Assembly: GCA_964466185.1 (NCBI GenBank)
Contig: CAYXMS010000006.1
Location: forward strand, 1-50,424
Direction of reading: 5' to 3'
DNA: 50,424 bases
Origin: CAZTYI01 sp964466185
Lineage (GTDB): Bacteria > Chlamydiota > Chlamydiia > Chlamydiales > SM23-39
Both the position numbers and the translations under genes were made by a program. Positions 9,447-19,166 of the stretch are shown one piece after another (the first letter of the stretch is position 1; each line of letters begins with the position of its first letter). A model generated the notes under the pieces. It saw only the letters and a program-made list of their open reading frames with translations. It made no database searches and was not told where the DNA came from.

Positions 9447-10184
9447 ATGGATCTAAAAATCAAAGATGTGTCTGAACTTTTAAATGTATCGGAAACTACT
9501 ATTAGAAGATGGCTGGGAGATTCTAAAATACCCGCTTATAAATTGAATGGTCAATATCGCTTTAGTCGTATTGAAATTGAAAATTGGATGATGAGTCAAA
9601 AACTAAAAGTTAAAGAAAATTTGGTAGAACCAGGAGAATTGGTCTCTTTAAAAGATTCAAAAACTCAAAAACTAATTGCTAATCAAATTGGCTCACAGAC
9701 TTTTTCTTTGTTTCGAGCTGTTTATAAAGGCGGCGTTATTAATAATGTTTTTGGCAAAACTAAAAAAGAAGTTATTTTTGAAGCTGTCAAAATTATCGCA
9801 GCAGGTATGGGATTGGACGCAGATGTGATTTTTGAACTTTTAATGGACCGAGAAAATTTAATGCCAACTGCTTTGAATCATGGTATAGCTGTGCCTCATA
9901 CCAGAGATTTTCTTTTGCAGAAACCCTTTGATGCGGTTACGGTTGTTTATTTAGATCAGCCGATTGAATATGGGGCGTTGGATGGCCAGCCTGTGCATAC
10001 TTTGTTTTTCTTGTTTGCCAATCAGGATAAAACCCATTTGCATTTATTGGCTAAATTGGCTCATTTGACTCGTTCGGATGAGGCTATTGCCTTTTTTCAA
10101 AGAAGACCTTCAAAAAAAGAGGTCTTGGCTTACCTCAAAGAATGGGAAGTCAAAGTCAAAACACCTTTAGAAACTTCTGTTTAG
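9447..10184 (+). CDS. HTH-PTS EIIA fusion regulator
   Basis: This 245-residue protein has an excisionase/MerR-like helix-turn-helix at the N-terminus (residues 4-50, with SETTIRRWLGDSKIPAYK) joined to an EIIA-Ntr domain (about 90-240). The phospho-acceptor is H151 (GIAVPHTRDF). The fusion suggests a transcription factor controlled by phosphorylation. The same pair (ptsN plus HTH-EIIA) is kept in Chlamydiaceae (CT291/CT290 from memory). A good AAGAGGAG site precedes ATG 9447. It converges on clpC, with only 8 bases between the stops. Confidence 0.88.
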   Translation: MDLKIKDVSELLNVSETTIRRWLGDSKIPAYKLNGQYRFSRIEIENWMMSQKLKVKENLVEPGELVSLKDSKTQKLIANQIGSQTFSLFRAVYKGGVINNVFGKTKKEVIFEAVKIIAAGMGLDADVIFELLMDRENLMPTALNHGIAVPHTRDFLLQKPFDAVTVVYLDQPIEYGALDGQPVHTLFFLFANQDKTHLHLLAKLAHLTRSDEAIAFFQRRPSKKEVLAYLKEWEVKVKTPLETSV

Positions 10185-10192
10185 AACAATGT

Positions 10193-12724
10193 TTACTTCT
10201 TCGATGAAGACTCTAATTCTTTAGGCTTTTCAGGTTTGTTGTCTTTTTCTGAAAAAATTATTTTTTTATCTTTAGCTGAAATGGTATAGTTCTTTTTAAC
10301 GTTTGGATTGAGTAGCAGTTTTTCAGCTAATTGGTCTTCGATATGTTGCTCTAGTGCGCGTTTTAACGGTCTGGCACCCATTTCCGGATGATAGCCTTTA
10401 TCAACAATAAAGTCTTTGGCACTAGGTTCTAAATGGAGGTTGATCTTTTTAGGCTCTAAACGTTTTTTGAGTTTGTTGAATTCAAGATCAACTATTTGCT
10501 TGAGCGAGGATTTGTCTAAGGTATTGAAAATAACACATCCATCCAAACGGTTGATAAATTCAGGTTTGAAATGTTTTTTAATAGCGCCTTCAATCTTTTC
10601 TTTCATAGTCTTATAGTCTAAAGCGCCTTCCGGAGCATTGAAGCCCACTTCCGATGTTTTGCGAATCAGATCGGCTCCCAGATTGGAAGTCATAATAATA
10701 ATAGTATTGCGGAAATTTACCTTGCGTCCTAAAGAATCTGTTAACCTGCCTTCTTCTAAAATCTGTAATAGCAGGTTCATTACATCGGGATGGGCTTTTT
10801 CCACTTCGTCAAATAAGATCACACAGTATGGTCTTTTTCTGACTCTTTCGGTTAATTGGCCTCCTTCGTCATGACCGACATATCCTGGAGGAGAGCCTGT
10901 CATGCGGGAAATAGCAAATTTTTCCATATACTCGGACATGTCTACTTGGATCAGAGCATCTTCTCCACCAAACATGTGAGAGGCCAATAGTTTGGCCATA
11001 TGGGTTTTCCCTACACCGGTAGGTCCTAAAAAAATAAAAGAACCAATCGGACGGTTAGGATCTTTGATGTCCGCTCTGGACCTGCGGATAGCTTTGCAAA
11101 TAGTCGCCAAAGCTTCTTTTTGGCCGATAATTAATTTGCTCAGCTCTTCTTCCATTTTAAGAACTTTTTCAGTTTCAGCTTCGGTTAGACGGGTAATGGG
11201 AATGCCGGTTTGCTTGCCGATAATTTTAGCTATATCTTCTTCGTCTACGACAGCTTTATTTTCGTTTTTGGCTTTTTCCCAGTCTTCTTTCATTTTTTGC
11301 AGCTGTGCTCTTAAAGTTTTTTCAGAGTCTCTTAATTTGGCTGCTTTTTCATAATCTTGATGGCCAATGGCATCTTCTTTGGCTGTTTTGACTTTTTCAA
11401 TCTCTTCTTCATACTTGGTGATCTCTTCAGGCTGATGCATAGCAGTGATTCTGGCTTTCGCCCCCGCCTCATCTACCAAGTCAATTGCCTTGTCCGGTAA
11501 AAAACGGCCAGTAATATAGCGGTCAGATAAATGCACAGCGCTGTTGATCGCTTCAGGAGTGTACTGACACTTGTGATGGCCTTCATATTTTGGCTTTAGC
11601 CCATTTAAAATAGCTTCGGTCTCTTCCAAAGACGGCGGATGGACAAGAATTTTTTGAAAACGCCTTTCCAAAGCAGCATCTTTTTCAATGAATTTTCTGT
11701 ATTCATCATCAGTTGTCGCTCCGACACATTGAATCTCTCCCCGGGAAAGCGCAGGTTTTAAAATGTTAGAAGCATCAATGGCCCCTTCGGCAGCACCCGC
11801 GCCTACAATAGTATGTAGCTCATCAATGAAAAGCAAAATATTGCCGTTTTTCTTGACCTCGTCCATGACCGCTTTGATTCTTTCTTCGAATTGTCCGCGA
11901 TATTTGGTGCCGGCGATCATTAAAGTTAAATCTAAAGAAATCAGTCTTTTATTTCTTAAGTTATCAGGCACTTCTCCTTTGAAAATAGCCCAGGCCAGAC
12001 CCTCGACAATAGCTGTTTTTCCAACGCCGGCCTCTCCAATTAATACCGGATTGTTTTTTCTGCGGCGGCATAAAATTAAAATCAGTCTTTCCACTTCGTT
12101 GATCCTGCCAATTACAGGGTCCAGTTTGCCTTCTTTGCATAGCTCGGTTAAATCATGGCCATAAGATTTTAAAGCAGGCATCTTGTCATAGGAAAGAGCT
12201 TTTTCTTGGGATGATTTGCTGTGATTTATGGAAGAATGGGAAAAATTACCGGCGCTGTCGCTATTCATAGGCGGCAGTTGTAAGTTGAAAGTCTCTAGCT
12301 CTTTCAGCACTTCTTTTCTTAAATCTTTTAGATCTATGTTTAAATTTTCTAACACTTGAGCGGCGACGCCGTCTCTTTCTTTTAAAAGGGCTAAAAGTAA
12401 ATGTTCGGTGCCTACATAATTATGACCGAGATTGTTGGCTTCTTCATTGGCGTATTCAAAAACTTTTTTAGCTTTCGAAGTTAAAGCCGGCTCTCCATAG
12501 ACCTGGATTTCCGGGCCGAAACCAACAACTCTTTCAATTTCTTCCTTGATAATATCATAGGAAAGGTCGAAATTTTTTAAGACATTGACAGCAATGCCCT
12601 GGCCTAGTTTGATCAGGCCTAAAAGTACGTGTTCAGTACCCAGATAATTATGATTGAGCTTCTGGGCTTCTTTTTTACCCAGTTTAATAACTTGCTTGGC
12701 ACGGTTGGTAAATTTGTCAAACAT
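10193..12724 (-). CDS. clpC: ATP-dependent Clp protease ATPase subunit ClpC
   Basis: This AAA+ unfoldase feeds substrates to ClpP. The 843-residue protein has the double Clp-N repeat (1-145), a first AAA domain with Walker A GEAGVGKT (230-237), and a UVR-like/coiled linker (about 420-490, EDYEKAAKLRD type). The second AAA domain has GPTGVGKT (about residue 560) and is followed by a D2-small domain and a Lys/Glu-rich tail. The middle linker identifies ClpC rather than ClpB or ClpA. The upstream region to 12915 is shared with the divergent lplA and should hold both promoters; no heat-shock operator was recognised. Confidence 0.95.
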   Translation of the reverse strand: MFDKFTNRAKQVIKLGKKEAQKLNHNYLGTEHVLLGLIKLGQGIAVNVLKNFDLSYDIIKEEIERVVGFGPEIQVYGEPALTSKAKKVFEYANEEANNLGHNYVGTEHLLLALLKERDGVAAQVLENLNIDLKDLRKEVLKELETFNLQLPPMNSDSAGNFSHSSINHSKSSQEKALSYDKMPALKSYGHDLTELCKEGKLDPVIGRINEVERLILILCRRRKNNPVLIGEAGVGKTAIVEGLAWAIFKGEVPDNLRNKRLISLDLTLMIAGTKYRGQFEERIKAVMDEVKKNGNILLFIDELHTIVGAGAAEGAIDASNILKPALSRGEIQCVGATTDDEYRKFIEKDAALERRFQKILVHPPSLEETEAILNGLKPKYEGHHKCQYTPEAINSAVHLSDRYITGRFLPDKAIDLVDEAGAKARITAMHQPEEITKYEEEIEKVKTAKEDAIGHQDYEKAAKLRDSEKTLRAQLQKMKEDWEKAKNENKAVVDEEDIAKIIGKQTGIPITRLTEAETEKVLKMEEELSKLIIGQKEALATICKAIRRSRADIKDPNRPIGSFIFLGPTGVGKTHMAKLLASHMFGGEDALIQVDMSEYMEKFAISRMTGSPPGYVGHDEGGQLTERVRKRPYCVILFDEVEKAHPDVMNLLLQILEEGRLTDSLGRKVNFRNTIIIMTSNLGADLIRKTSEVGFNAPEGALDYKTMKEKIEGAIKKHFKPEFINRLDGCVIFNTLDKSSLKQIVDLEFNKLKKRLEPKKINLHLEPSAKDFIVDKGYHPEMGARPLKRALEQHIEDQLAEKLLLNPNVKKNYTISAKDKKIIFSEKDNKPEKPKELESSSKK

Positions 12725-12915
12725 GGCTTTTTACTCCCCCTCGGCTTCTCTTCTTAATTGTACGTGGTTTTTTCTATTTTTGGCAATCTATACTCCTGAT
12801 AAAATAGTAGCTGCTGATATATTAAAATTAATTTTAATTGCAGCTAAACAGGTTAAAGCCCCCAAAAAAAATAGTTTGAAATTTTTATTTTAATTTTATC
12901 AAAAAGAGGAAAAAT

Positions 12916-13740
12916 TTGCAGGTCATAGATACTGGCACGAAATCTGCTAGCGAAAATATGTCCTTGGACATAAAGCTTTTAGATAATCTGAAAGCGGAAG
13001 ATGAGCCTATTTTGCATTTTTATGACTGGCAAAAACCTTCCCTTACCTTTGGCTACTTTATTGATTTAAAAAAATATCTGAATTTAGCCAAGCTTAAAAA
13101 GTATGGCTTTGATTTTGCCCGCCGGCCGACCGGCGGAGGTATTGTCTTTCATACATGGGATCTGGCTTTTTCTTTTTTAATGCCGGCAAAACATAAATAT
13201 TTTTTTGAAGATGTTTTAAAAAATTATCAGTTTGTCCATCAAATTGTCAAAAAAGCCTTAACAGCTCTTTTAAGGGAGCTTTGGCAACAAAGGCGGCTTT
13301 GTCAGAACTATAATAATAAAAAAGTAGAGCAAAAAAATAAGATCCAAAAGCCGAATCAAATAAAACTCAATCTTGATAAGGTTCAAATGAAAAATCCTGA
13401 AATAATAAAAAATACTAACTTAAAAATTGGTTTTTTCTTGCAAAATGTTTTGACGCCTTCTTTTTGTATGGCTAGACCTTCTAAATACGATTTGATATTG
13501 CAAAATAAAAAAGCGGCCGGGGCTGCCCAAAGAAAAAAACAAAACGGCTATTTGCATCAGGGAACTATAGCTCTTGTCAGTCCCGATGAAAAATTGCTCT
13601 CGGAATTGTTTTTAGATTCTAATTTAAAAGAAAATGTGCTTTTAAATAGCTTTTTCTTGTCTGATAATCAAAAAGATTTAAAAAAAATGAGAAATAAACT
13701 TCAGAAAAATTTGAAAAAACAATTTTTGCAAGTTTTATAA
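12916..13740 (+). CDS. lplA: Lipoate-protein ligase
   Basis: The protein attaches lipoate to E2 and GcvH proteins. The 274-residue BPL/LplA/LipB domain has the lipoate-binding RRPTGGGIVFH (residues 69-79) and the conserved Lys/GxAQRR element as AAGAAQRKK plus LHQGTI. The start is TTG at 12916, placed 7 bases after AAGAGGA; the next ATG (12958) has no site. A Lys/Asn-rich insertion (about 130-175) separates the two motifs. It sits next to clpC as in Chlamydia. It implies lipoylated complexes in addition to PFOR. Confidence 0.88.
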   Translation: MQVIDTGTKSASENMSLDIKLLDNLKAEDEPILHFYDWQKPSLTFGYFIDLKKYLNLAKLKKYGFDFARRPTGGGIVFHTWDLAFSFLMPAKHKYFFEDVLKNYQFVHQIVKKALTALLRELWQQRRLCQNYNNKKVEQKNKIQKPNQIKLNLDKVQMKNPEIIKNTNLKIGFFLQNVLTPSFCMARPSKYDLILQNKKAAGAAQRKKQNGYLHQGTIALVSPDEKLLSELFLDSNLKENVLLNSFFLSDNQKDLKKMRNKLQKNLKKQFLQVL

Positions 13741-13797
13741 AACTATGAGTTTTAAAAAACTGTGAGTTTTAAAACTGTGAGTTTTAAAAAACTCCTC
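13741..13797 (+). repeat. Three tandem copies of a 15-18 bp unit
   Basis: The unit is close to AACTGTGAGTTTTAAAA and occurs three times in a row directly after the lplA stop. The last copy contains the near-palindrome GAGTTTTAAAAAACTC, which could fold as a weak hairpin. Confidence 0.7.
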
Positions 13798-13832
13798 AAT
13801 AAGGTAAATTAGCTTTTTGACGATTATTAAAT

Positions 13833-13886
13833 TTATTAATGACGGCGTAATACCCATGGCTTTAGCTATGGGGAGAATGTCAAAAA
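13833..13886 (+). repeat. REP/IS605-end-like hairpin copy 2
   Basis: GACGGCGTAATA is followed by the imperfect hairpin CCCATGGCTTTAGCTATGGG (13853-13872) and GAGAATGTCAAA. The layout matches the right end of IS605/tnpB elements (hairpin, then GAGG-TTCAAA-like). No transposase lies next to it. Confidence 0.65.
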
Positions 13887-13912
13887 TAGAGTAAGACAGG
13901 GTTTTAAGATTT

Positions 13913-15412
13913 ATGGCAAAACATGCAATTTCTCCAACAAGAGAAGAAGATTATCCTGAATGGTACCAGCAAGTGGTTAAAGCAGCAGATCTGGCAGAAC
14001 AGTCGCCGGTTAAAGGCTGTATGTATATCAAGCCCTGGGGCTATGGTATTTGGGAAAAAATTCAAAAAATATTAGACCGGATGATTAAAAAAACCGGCCA
14101 TAAAAATGCTTACTTCCCTTTGTTTGTGCCGCTTTCTTTTTTTGCTAAAGAAGCAGAGCATGTTGAAGGGTTTGCCAAGGAATGCGCCGTTGTTACCCAT
14201 CATAGACTAGAAAAAAATAAGCAGGGAGAGCTTGCACCTGCCGGTAAATTAGATCAGCCATATATAGTAAGACCAACTTCTGAAATGATTATCGGCCATG
14301 CTTTTTCTAAATGGATAGCTTCTTATAGGGATTTGCCTCTTTTGATTAACCAATGGGCAAATATCGTTCGTTGGGAAATGAGGACCCGTCTGTTTTTGAG
14401 AACGGCAGAGTTTTTGTGGCAGGAAGGACATACAGCCCATGCCACTGAAAAAGAAGCTGTCTTGGAGACCCTGAAAATGTTAGACGTCTATCAGGATTTG
14501 GTAGAGAACTTTTTAGCTATTCCCGTATTAAAAGGTAAAAAATCGGCTTTGGAAAGATTTCCCGGCGCTGTGGATACTTACTGCATTGAAGCTATGATGC
14601 AGGATAAAAAAGCACTGCAGGCAGGAACCAGCCATTTCCTAGGTCAGAATTTTGCCAGGGCCTGTCAAATCAAATTCAATGATAAAGATGAAAAAGAAAG
14701 CTTTGTTTGGACAACTTCATGGGGAGTTGCTACCCGTTTGATAGGCGGGTTGATTATGGTGCATAGCGATGACGATGGTTTGGTTCTGCCCCCTAAAATT
14801 GCACCTGCCCAAGTCGTTTTAATTCCTGTTTTACATAAAAAAGAACAGACTGGGCAAGTTTTGGATTATATTGCTACGTTAAAGGAAAAATTGGAAAAAA
14901 TCCCTTTTTTGGACGGACAAATAGAAGTCGAGCTGGATGTAAGAGATATCAGCGGCAGCGAAAAAAAATGGGAATGGATCAAAAAAGGGATTCCGCTCAG
15001 AATTGAAATAGGCCCCAGAGATATCGAGTCCGGTACTTTGCTGATCAATAAACGTAATTTGCCCCATAATGAGAAATTAAAATTAAAAGAACAGGAGCTG
15101 ATAGAAAAATTGCCATCGATTCTTAATGAAATGCAAAAGGAGATCTGGGAAAAAGCACTGGCTTTTAGAGATGGGAATTTAGTTAAAATTGATACTAAAG
15201 AAGAATTCTACCAGTTTTTTCAAAAGACAGAAAATAAAACGTCAGAGAACGGTTTTGCTGAAGTCTTTTTTGCCGAAGATAGCACTATAGAGAAAAAAAT
15301 TAAACAGGAGCTAGGCGTGACTGTGCGCTGTATTTCGCTGGATCAACAAGAAGGGAAATGTATTTTTACCGGCAAAAAAGCTAAAAAAGCAGTTTTTGCC
15401 AAAGCCTATTGA
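13913..15412 (+). CDS. proS: Prolyl-tRNA synthetase, archaeal/eukaryotic type
   Basis: This class II synthetase charges tRNA-Pro. The 499-residue length, a motif 2 region like RTAEFLWQEGHTAHAT and the absence of the roughly 180-residue bacterial editing insertion place it in the ProS type 3 (archaeal/eukaryotic-like) group. Most bacteria have the longer bacterial type, about 570 residues. Motif 1 and RPTSEMIIG are clear, and a C-terminal zinc-like domain ends in AKAY. The start ATG follows CAGGGTTTTAAGATTT. Confidence 0.93.
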   Translation: MAKHAISPTREEDYPEWYQQVVKAADLAEQSPVKGCMYIKPWGYGIWEKIQKILDRMIKKTGHKNAYFPLFVPLSFFAKEAEHVEGFAKECAVVTHHRLEKNKQGELAPAGKLDQPYIVRPTSEMIIGHAFSKWIASYRDLPLLINQWANIVRWEMRTRLFLRTAEFLWQEGHTAHATEKEAVLETLKMLDVYQDLVENFLAIPVLKGKKSALERFPGAVDTYCIEAMMQDKKALQAGTSHFLGQNFARACQIKFNDKDEKESFVWTTSWGVATRLIGGLIMVHSDDDGLVLPPKIAPAQVVLIPVLHKKEQTGQVLDYIATLKEKLEKIPFLDGQIEVELDVRDISGSEKKWEWIKKGIPLRIEIGPRDIESGTLLINKRNLPHNEKLKLKEQELIEKLPSILNEMQKEIWEKALAFRDGNLVKIDTKEEFYQFFQKTENKTSENGFAEVFFAEDSTIEKKIKQELGVTVRCISLDQQEGKCIFTGKKAKKAVFAKAY

Positions 15413-15508
15413 CAATTAAAAAAAATAAAAAGGTGGTTCCCATACAGTTATATTGCCCAAAATAGCTCTTTTTTGGTAATTTGATAGCTTAAATCTTGGG
15501 AGATAGTC

Positions 15509-17704
15509 ATGCTTAAGTTTTTGCGTACTTATCAAAAACTTTTTTTTCTTTTGACAACTGCAGCTGTAGTTGTCACTTTTTGTTTTTTCGGGACTTATTC
15601 GACGATCGAAAAAACAGAGGTTAAACCAGATCAAAAAGTCGCTACTAGCGTGACAGGCAGTCCTCTTATGCAGTCCGAAGTGGATGCGCTTTCTTATCTT
15701 TTAGCTTTAGATGCCGATAGCGATTTGTATGCCAGAAATGGCCTGCTTTTAAATAATCGCATTATTGCTGAGAATTTTTTGGAAAATAATTTAGCTCATC
15801 TTTTAATCGAAAAATATTTTGAAGAACTAAAACCTGCTTTAGCAAAAATTTTTGAGCAGGCTAAAAAATATAAAACTTATGAGCATTCCCAGCAGCCGGC
15901 TATTTCTCAGATGAAAATATATGAGCAGTTTTATCCTAAAATGTCTCATTTGCTGTCTCAGCTTAAATATGAAAAAGAATTTTCTTTAAATGGGTTTGAC
16001 CTTTTAACTAAACTCTATTTAGCACAAAAAACTTTTTCTCCTTATGCTTTGAAAAGATTTCTGTTATTTCAGCAAAGCCAGTATCCCCAAGTGCAAAGGG
16101 ATCCCTATATTTTTCAAAATGATATGCTGCTGTTTAATTTTCGTGATTTTAAAGATTGGTTTTCAAAAGATTTTTTAGACTTGATTGCCCAGTTTATGTT
16201 AAATACTGCGGAGATTGCCCAGCAAAAAGGCTTTTCGGTTAGTAAAAAACAGGCAAAACAGGATTTGAATTTGCAGCTGTTTAAAAATTATCAGAAAAAA
16301 CAGGGATCTGACCAGCTCTCAGCTGAACAGCTAGCAGCTGACCAGCTCGCTGAAGTACCTTCTGATTTTTATAAAATGCAATTGCGGTTTTTAGGCCTGG
16401 AAGAGGATAGCCTGATTAAAGCATGGCAGAAAATCATGCTTTTTAACCAATATTTAAAAGCAGTTGGTTCTGCTGCTGTTTTAGATCCTGTTTTGTTTAA
16501 GGATATGTCCGATTTTACCCAAGAAAAGGTTACTGTTGCTCTTTATACCCCACAAAAGGCTTTGTCGGCAGTTCAAAATATTACAGATTATCAAGCTTTA
16601 AAAATTTATTTAAATGCGGTATATGGGGCAAATCAGCTGAAGCCGCAATTAGTTTTACAAGATATTAAACAAATACAAAAAAATCGCCCTGAGTTGATTT
16701 TTCAGACTTTTAAGATTGAATTGCAAAAAATAAATATGGAAGATCTAATCGTGAAAATTGGAGAAAAAGAACTTTGGGATTGGCAGACTCAAAAGAAAAA
16801 TTTTTCCTTGTTGCAAAATGAATTTGCTTTTCTTGCCTCAAATGATGCTAACCCAAGCTTGTCTGCTGATGACATTTTTAGGTTTTTAGAATCTTTAAAT
16901 CCCACTTTGCGCCTTCAAGTAGATGCATTTTCTCGCCAGCAAATGGTAATACATGATGATGAAATGGTAAAAAAAGCACTTTCTTCCACTCCGAAACAAA
17001 AGCAGATTATCACTTTGCCCGGAAAAGGAGGCAAAAATATTGTACAAGGCCTAGATAATAGCCAGCTCCTAGCTCTTTTGCAAAAAGCCTGTCAAAATGA
17101 CTTGCAAGCTCAAAAAAAGCTTTCCTTTTTAACTGCTGATCAAAATATCCATTATTCTATTGCAGTTAAGGACAAACTGCAAACAGGCGTTTTTACTTTC
17201 GAAGACGCTCTTTTAAAAAGTAGTCTTAAAAAAATAGCAGAAAAAGAAGTGGAAAATTTTAAAAATAAACAAGAAGAGATTGAGTTTATTAAAAATTTAA
17301 AAAAGACATATGTTCAGCAAATCAGATCTCAAATTATTAATTTTGGTTCGGAAGAAAATGTCTTAAAAGAAAATCAGCACTCAGAGGACAATCTTCAAAA
17401 GCTCAAAGATCAATTTAAATTGAAAAAAGAAATAAAAACTATTTCTCGATCTTCGGAAGACGATTTTTTGAAAAAACAGATTTTTACGGAAAATCAGATC
17501 TCTAAAGTTTTTAAAGTGCAGGACGATTTATCTTTTTTTGTCTTTTTGAAAAAAGAAAATGTTAAAGATGAAAAAAGCTTGGAAAATTTGCAAAAAAAAT
17601 TGCAGCAAGAAGCTGTTTTAAATGCGGCAAAAAATATCTTAGAGCAGATTAAAACTAAAAAAGCCTACGCTTTGCCTTTAGTGCGGATTGTAGATGAAAA
17701 TTGA
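15509..17704 (+). CDS. Membrane-anchored SurA/PpiD-like envelope protein (putative)
   Basis: This 731-residue protein has one N-terminal membrane segment (residues 9-28, FLLTTAAVVVTFCFFG). That segment is preceded by the LRTYQK basic patch typical of PpiD/SurA_N-type periplasmic folding factors. The rest is long, helical and Lys/Gln-rich. I do not see a parvulin domain (no clear GG-DLGW motif). A short internal repeat (SAEQLAADQLAE, about 270) interrupts the middle. The downstream gene starts inside its last codons (11-base overlap), so the two are coupled. The role is probably folding or assembly of envelope proteins, by topology and weak similarity only. Confidence 0.55.
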   Translation: MLKFLRTYQKLFFLLTTAAVVVTFCFFGTYSTIEKTEVKPDQKVATSVTGSPLMQSEVDALSYLLALDADSDLYARNGLLLNNRIIAENFLENNLAHLLIEKYFEELKPALAKIFEQAKKYKTYEHSQQPAISQMKIYEQFYPKMSHLLSQLKYEKEFSLNGFDLLTKLYLAQKTFSPYALKRFLLFQQSQYPQVQRDPYIFQNDMLLFNFRDFKDWFSKDFLDLIAQFMLNTAEIAQQKGFSVSKKQAKQDLNLQLFKNYQKKQGSDQLSAEQLAADQLAEVPSDFYKMQLRFLGLEEDSLIKAWQKIMLFNQYLKAVGSAAVLDPVLFKDMSDFTQEKVTVALYTPQKALSAVQNITDYQALKIYLNAVYGANQLKPQLVLQDIKQIQKNRPELIFQTFKIELQKINMEDLIVKIGEKELWDWQTQKKNFSLLQNEFAFLASNDANPSLSADDIFRFLESLNPTLRLQVDAFSRQQMVIHDDEMVKKALSSTPKQKQIITLPGKGGKNIVQGLDNSQLLALLQKACQNDLQAQKKLSFLTADQNIHYSIAVKDKLQTGVFTFEDALLKSSLKKIAEKEVENFKNKQEEIEFIKNLKKTYVQQIRSQIINFGSEENVLKENQHSEDNLQKLKDQFKLKKEIKTISRSSEDDFLKKQIFTENQISKVFKVQDDLSFFVFLKKENVKDEKSLENLQKKLQQEAVLNAAKNILEQIKTKKAYALPLVRIVDEN

Positions 17705-18317
17705 ACTGCCTCCTTTACACCCGAAAGCATTTTTTGAGATTCAAGCCAGGGGCCGTTATTTTAAAAAATCCCAAAAGGCAAAAAAACTTTTTTCCTCTTT
17801 TTTAATCGATCATCCATTTGAAGAAAATAAGATCAGATTTTTTTTAGGCTGGAATGAACAGGCTCTTTTGCTTAAGTTCGAAATTCCTTTTGCCTGTCAA
17901 AAATGTTTTTCTGCACATTTCAGAAGAGGCGATAGCGTAGAGTTTTTAATTTGTACTAGGCCTGTGCAAACCAGCTATTTGGGAAAATATCATCACCACT
18001 TTGTCTTTTTTCCAGAACAGGTTGAAGGTTTTTTAGCTAAAGAAGTTACTTGCTTTCGTTTTGGCGATATGCATGAGTTGGCAAATCCAAAAGACATATT
18101 TGTAGAAGCGGCCGTTAAACCTAAAAATTATACTTTGGAAATTTTCTTGCCCAGTTCTGTGCTTTTTGGATACGATCCTTTAAATTTTTCAGAACTTTTT
18201 TTTACTTATATTGTTAATCGTTACCATGAGCGCTCTTTTTGCTATAGCGCCTCTTTGGATGAATATAAAGTCGAAAAGCATCCCTTTCTTTGGAGTCGGC
18301 TGTTTTTGGAAAATTGA
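17694..18317 (+). CDS. CBM9/DOMON-like beta-sandwich protein (unknown function)
   Basis: This 207-residue protein without a signal peptide is translationally coupled to the preceding envelope gene. A pattern of beta strands, a DSVEFLICTRP strand and GYDPLNFSELFFTYIVNRYH near the end recall CBM9-like domains, which keep a final NR-x-RS motif. I recall conserved chlamydial proteins of this kind, but I assign no substrate. Confidence 0.55.
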   Translation: MKIELPPLHPKAFFEIQARGRYFKKSQKAKKLFSSFLIDHPFEENKIRFFLGWNEQALLLKFEIPFACQKCFSAHFRRGDSVEFLICTRPVQTSYLGKYHHHFVFFPEQVEGFLAKEVTCFRFGDMHELANPKDIFVEAAVKPKNYTLEIFLPSSVLFGYDPLNFSELFFTYIVNRYHERSFCYSASLDEYKVEKHPFLWSRLFLEN

Positions 18318-18539
18318 GATACTTCAATGGTTAAAAAATGTTGGATTCTAGCTATTAATACTCACGTAATTTAATATTTTTATTAATTTTGGAATTATTT
18401 TACACATTTTTAGTTATGAGGAAGAATAAAGCATATTTCTCCTGAAGAAAATAATTTTTTAGGTTATTATTTTAAATAGGGCTTGTTTTTCGGATTATCT
18501 CTTGGTAATGTATTAATATTTTTAATAAAGGAGTTTTTT

Positions 18540-19166
18540 ATGGATAAAACTACTAAATTTGAAAATGAAGGCTATCATATTGCCATTGCATCTCGTCATT
18601 TACCCCTGACGCCGGCGATTGAACAGTATGTACATGATAAACTTTCCAAGTTAGAGCATTTTGCAGACCACATTATTGACTTGAATGTGGCTTTGAAAGT
18701 ACAAAGAGGATCGCATACCGCTTCTATGCGCATGCAGTTTTTACATTTTAAGATCAAAGTTTCGGCGACTACCAATGATCTTTATACAGCCATTGATAAA
18801 GCTACTGCTAAGTTGATTAAACTGGTTAAAAAGTATAAAAGTAAACTCCAGTCGCATCGGGTTAAAGAGCAAAGAGAAGCTTCCATGAAAGTCAGAGTAG
18901 TGGAAAAAATTCCTTCCTCTTTAGAAGAGATTAATGATCAAATCGATGAGGAAAATTTAAGAGAAGAAGAAGAACTGTATAAACTGCATAAAATAGTTAA
19001 AACCGATACCATGCCCTTAAAAATGCTAACCGAAGAAGCAGCAGTTATGAAATTAGAGCTCTCTGGAGATCATTTTTTAATCTATCGCTCTGAAGAGGAT
19101 CAAAAAATTAAGGCCATTTATAAACGGCCGGACAAAGATTTGGGAATTGTTCAAGTTGAACAATAG
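18540..19166 (+). CDS. hpf: Ribosome hibernation promoting factor, long form
   Basis: The protein binds the 30S decoding region and dimerises ribosomes into inactive 100S particles. The 208-residue length fits the long form: an N-terminal S30AE domain (about 10-115) and a C-terminal dimerisation domain (about 150-208, with TDTMPLKMLTEEAAV-like sequence). ATG 18540 is chosen because AAAGGAG lies 6 bases upstream; longer in-frame starts have no such site. It may support the extracellular resting form typical of chlamydiae (inference). Confidence 0.92.
   Translation: MDKTTKFENEGYHIAIASRHLPLTPAIEQYVHDKLSKLEHFADHIIDLNVALKVQRGSHTASMRMQFLHFKIKVSATTNDLYTAIDKATAKLIKLVKKYKSKLQSHRVKEQREASMKVRVVEKIPSSLEEINDQIDEENLREEEELYKLHKIVKTDTMPLKMLTEEAAVMKLELSGDHFLIYRSEEDQKIKAIYKRPDKDLGIVQVEQ

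Noticed and set aside
10416..12164. Several open frames opposite clpC
   Set aside because: They are antisense shadows of clpC codon usage without ribosome sites or recognisable motifs.
12932..12950. TGGCAC-N5-CTGCT resembling a sigma-54 promoter in the start of lplA
   Set aside because: It lies within the coding start, has a mismatch in the -12 element, and single matches occur by chance.
13741..13797. Tandem repeats as a CRISPR array
   Set aside because: Units are adjacent with no spacers, and no cas genes are present.
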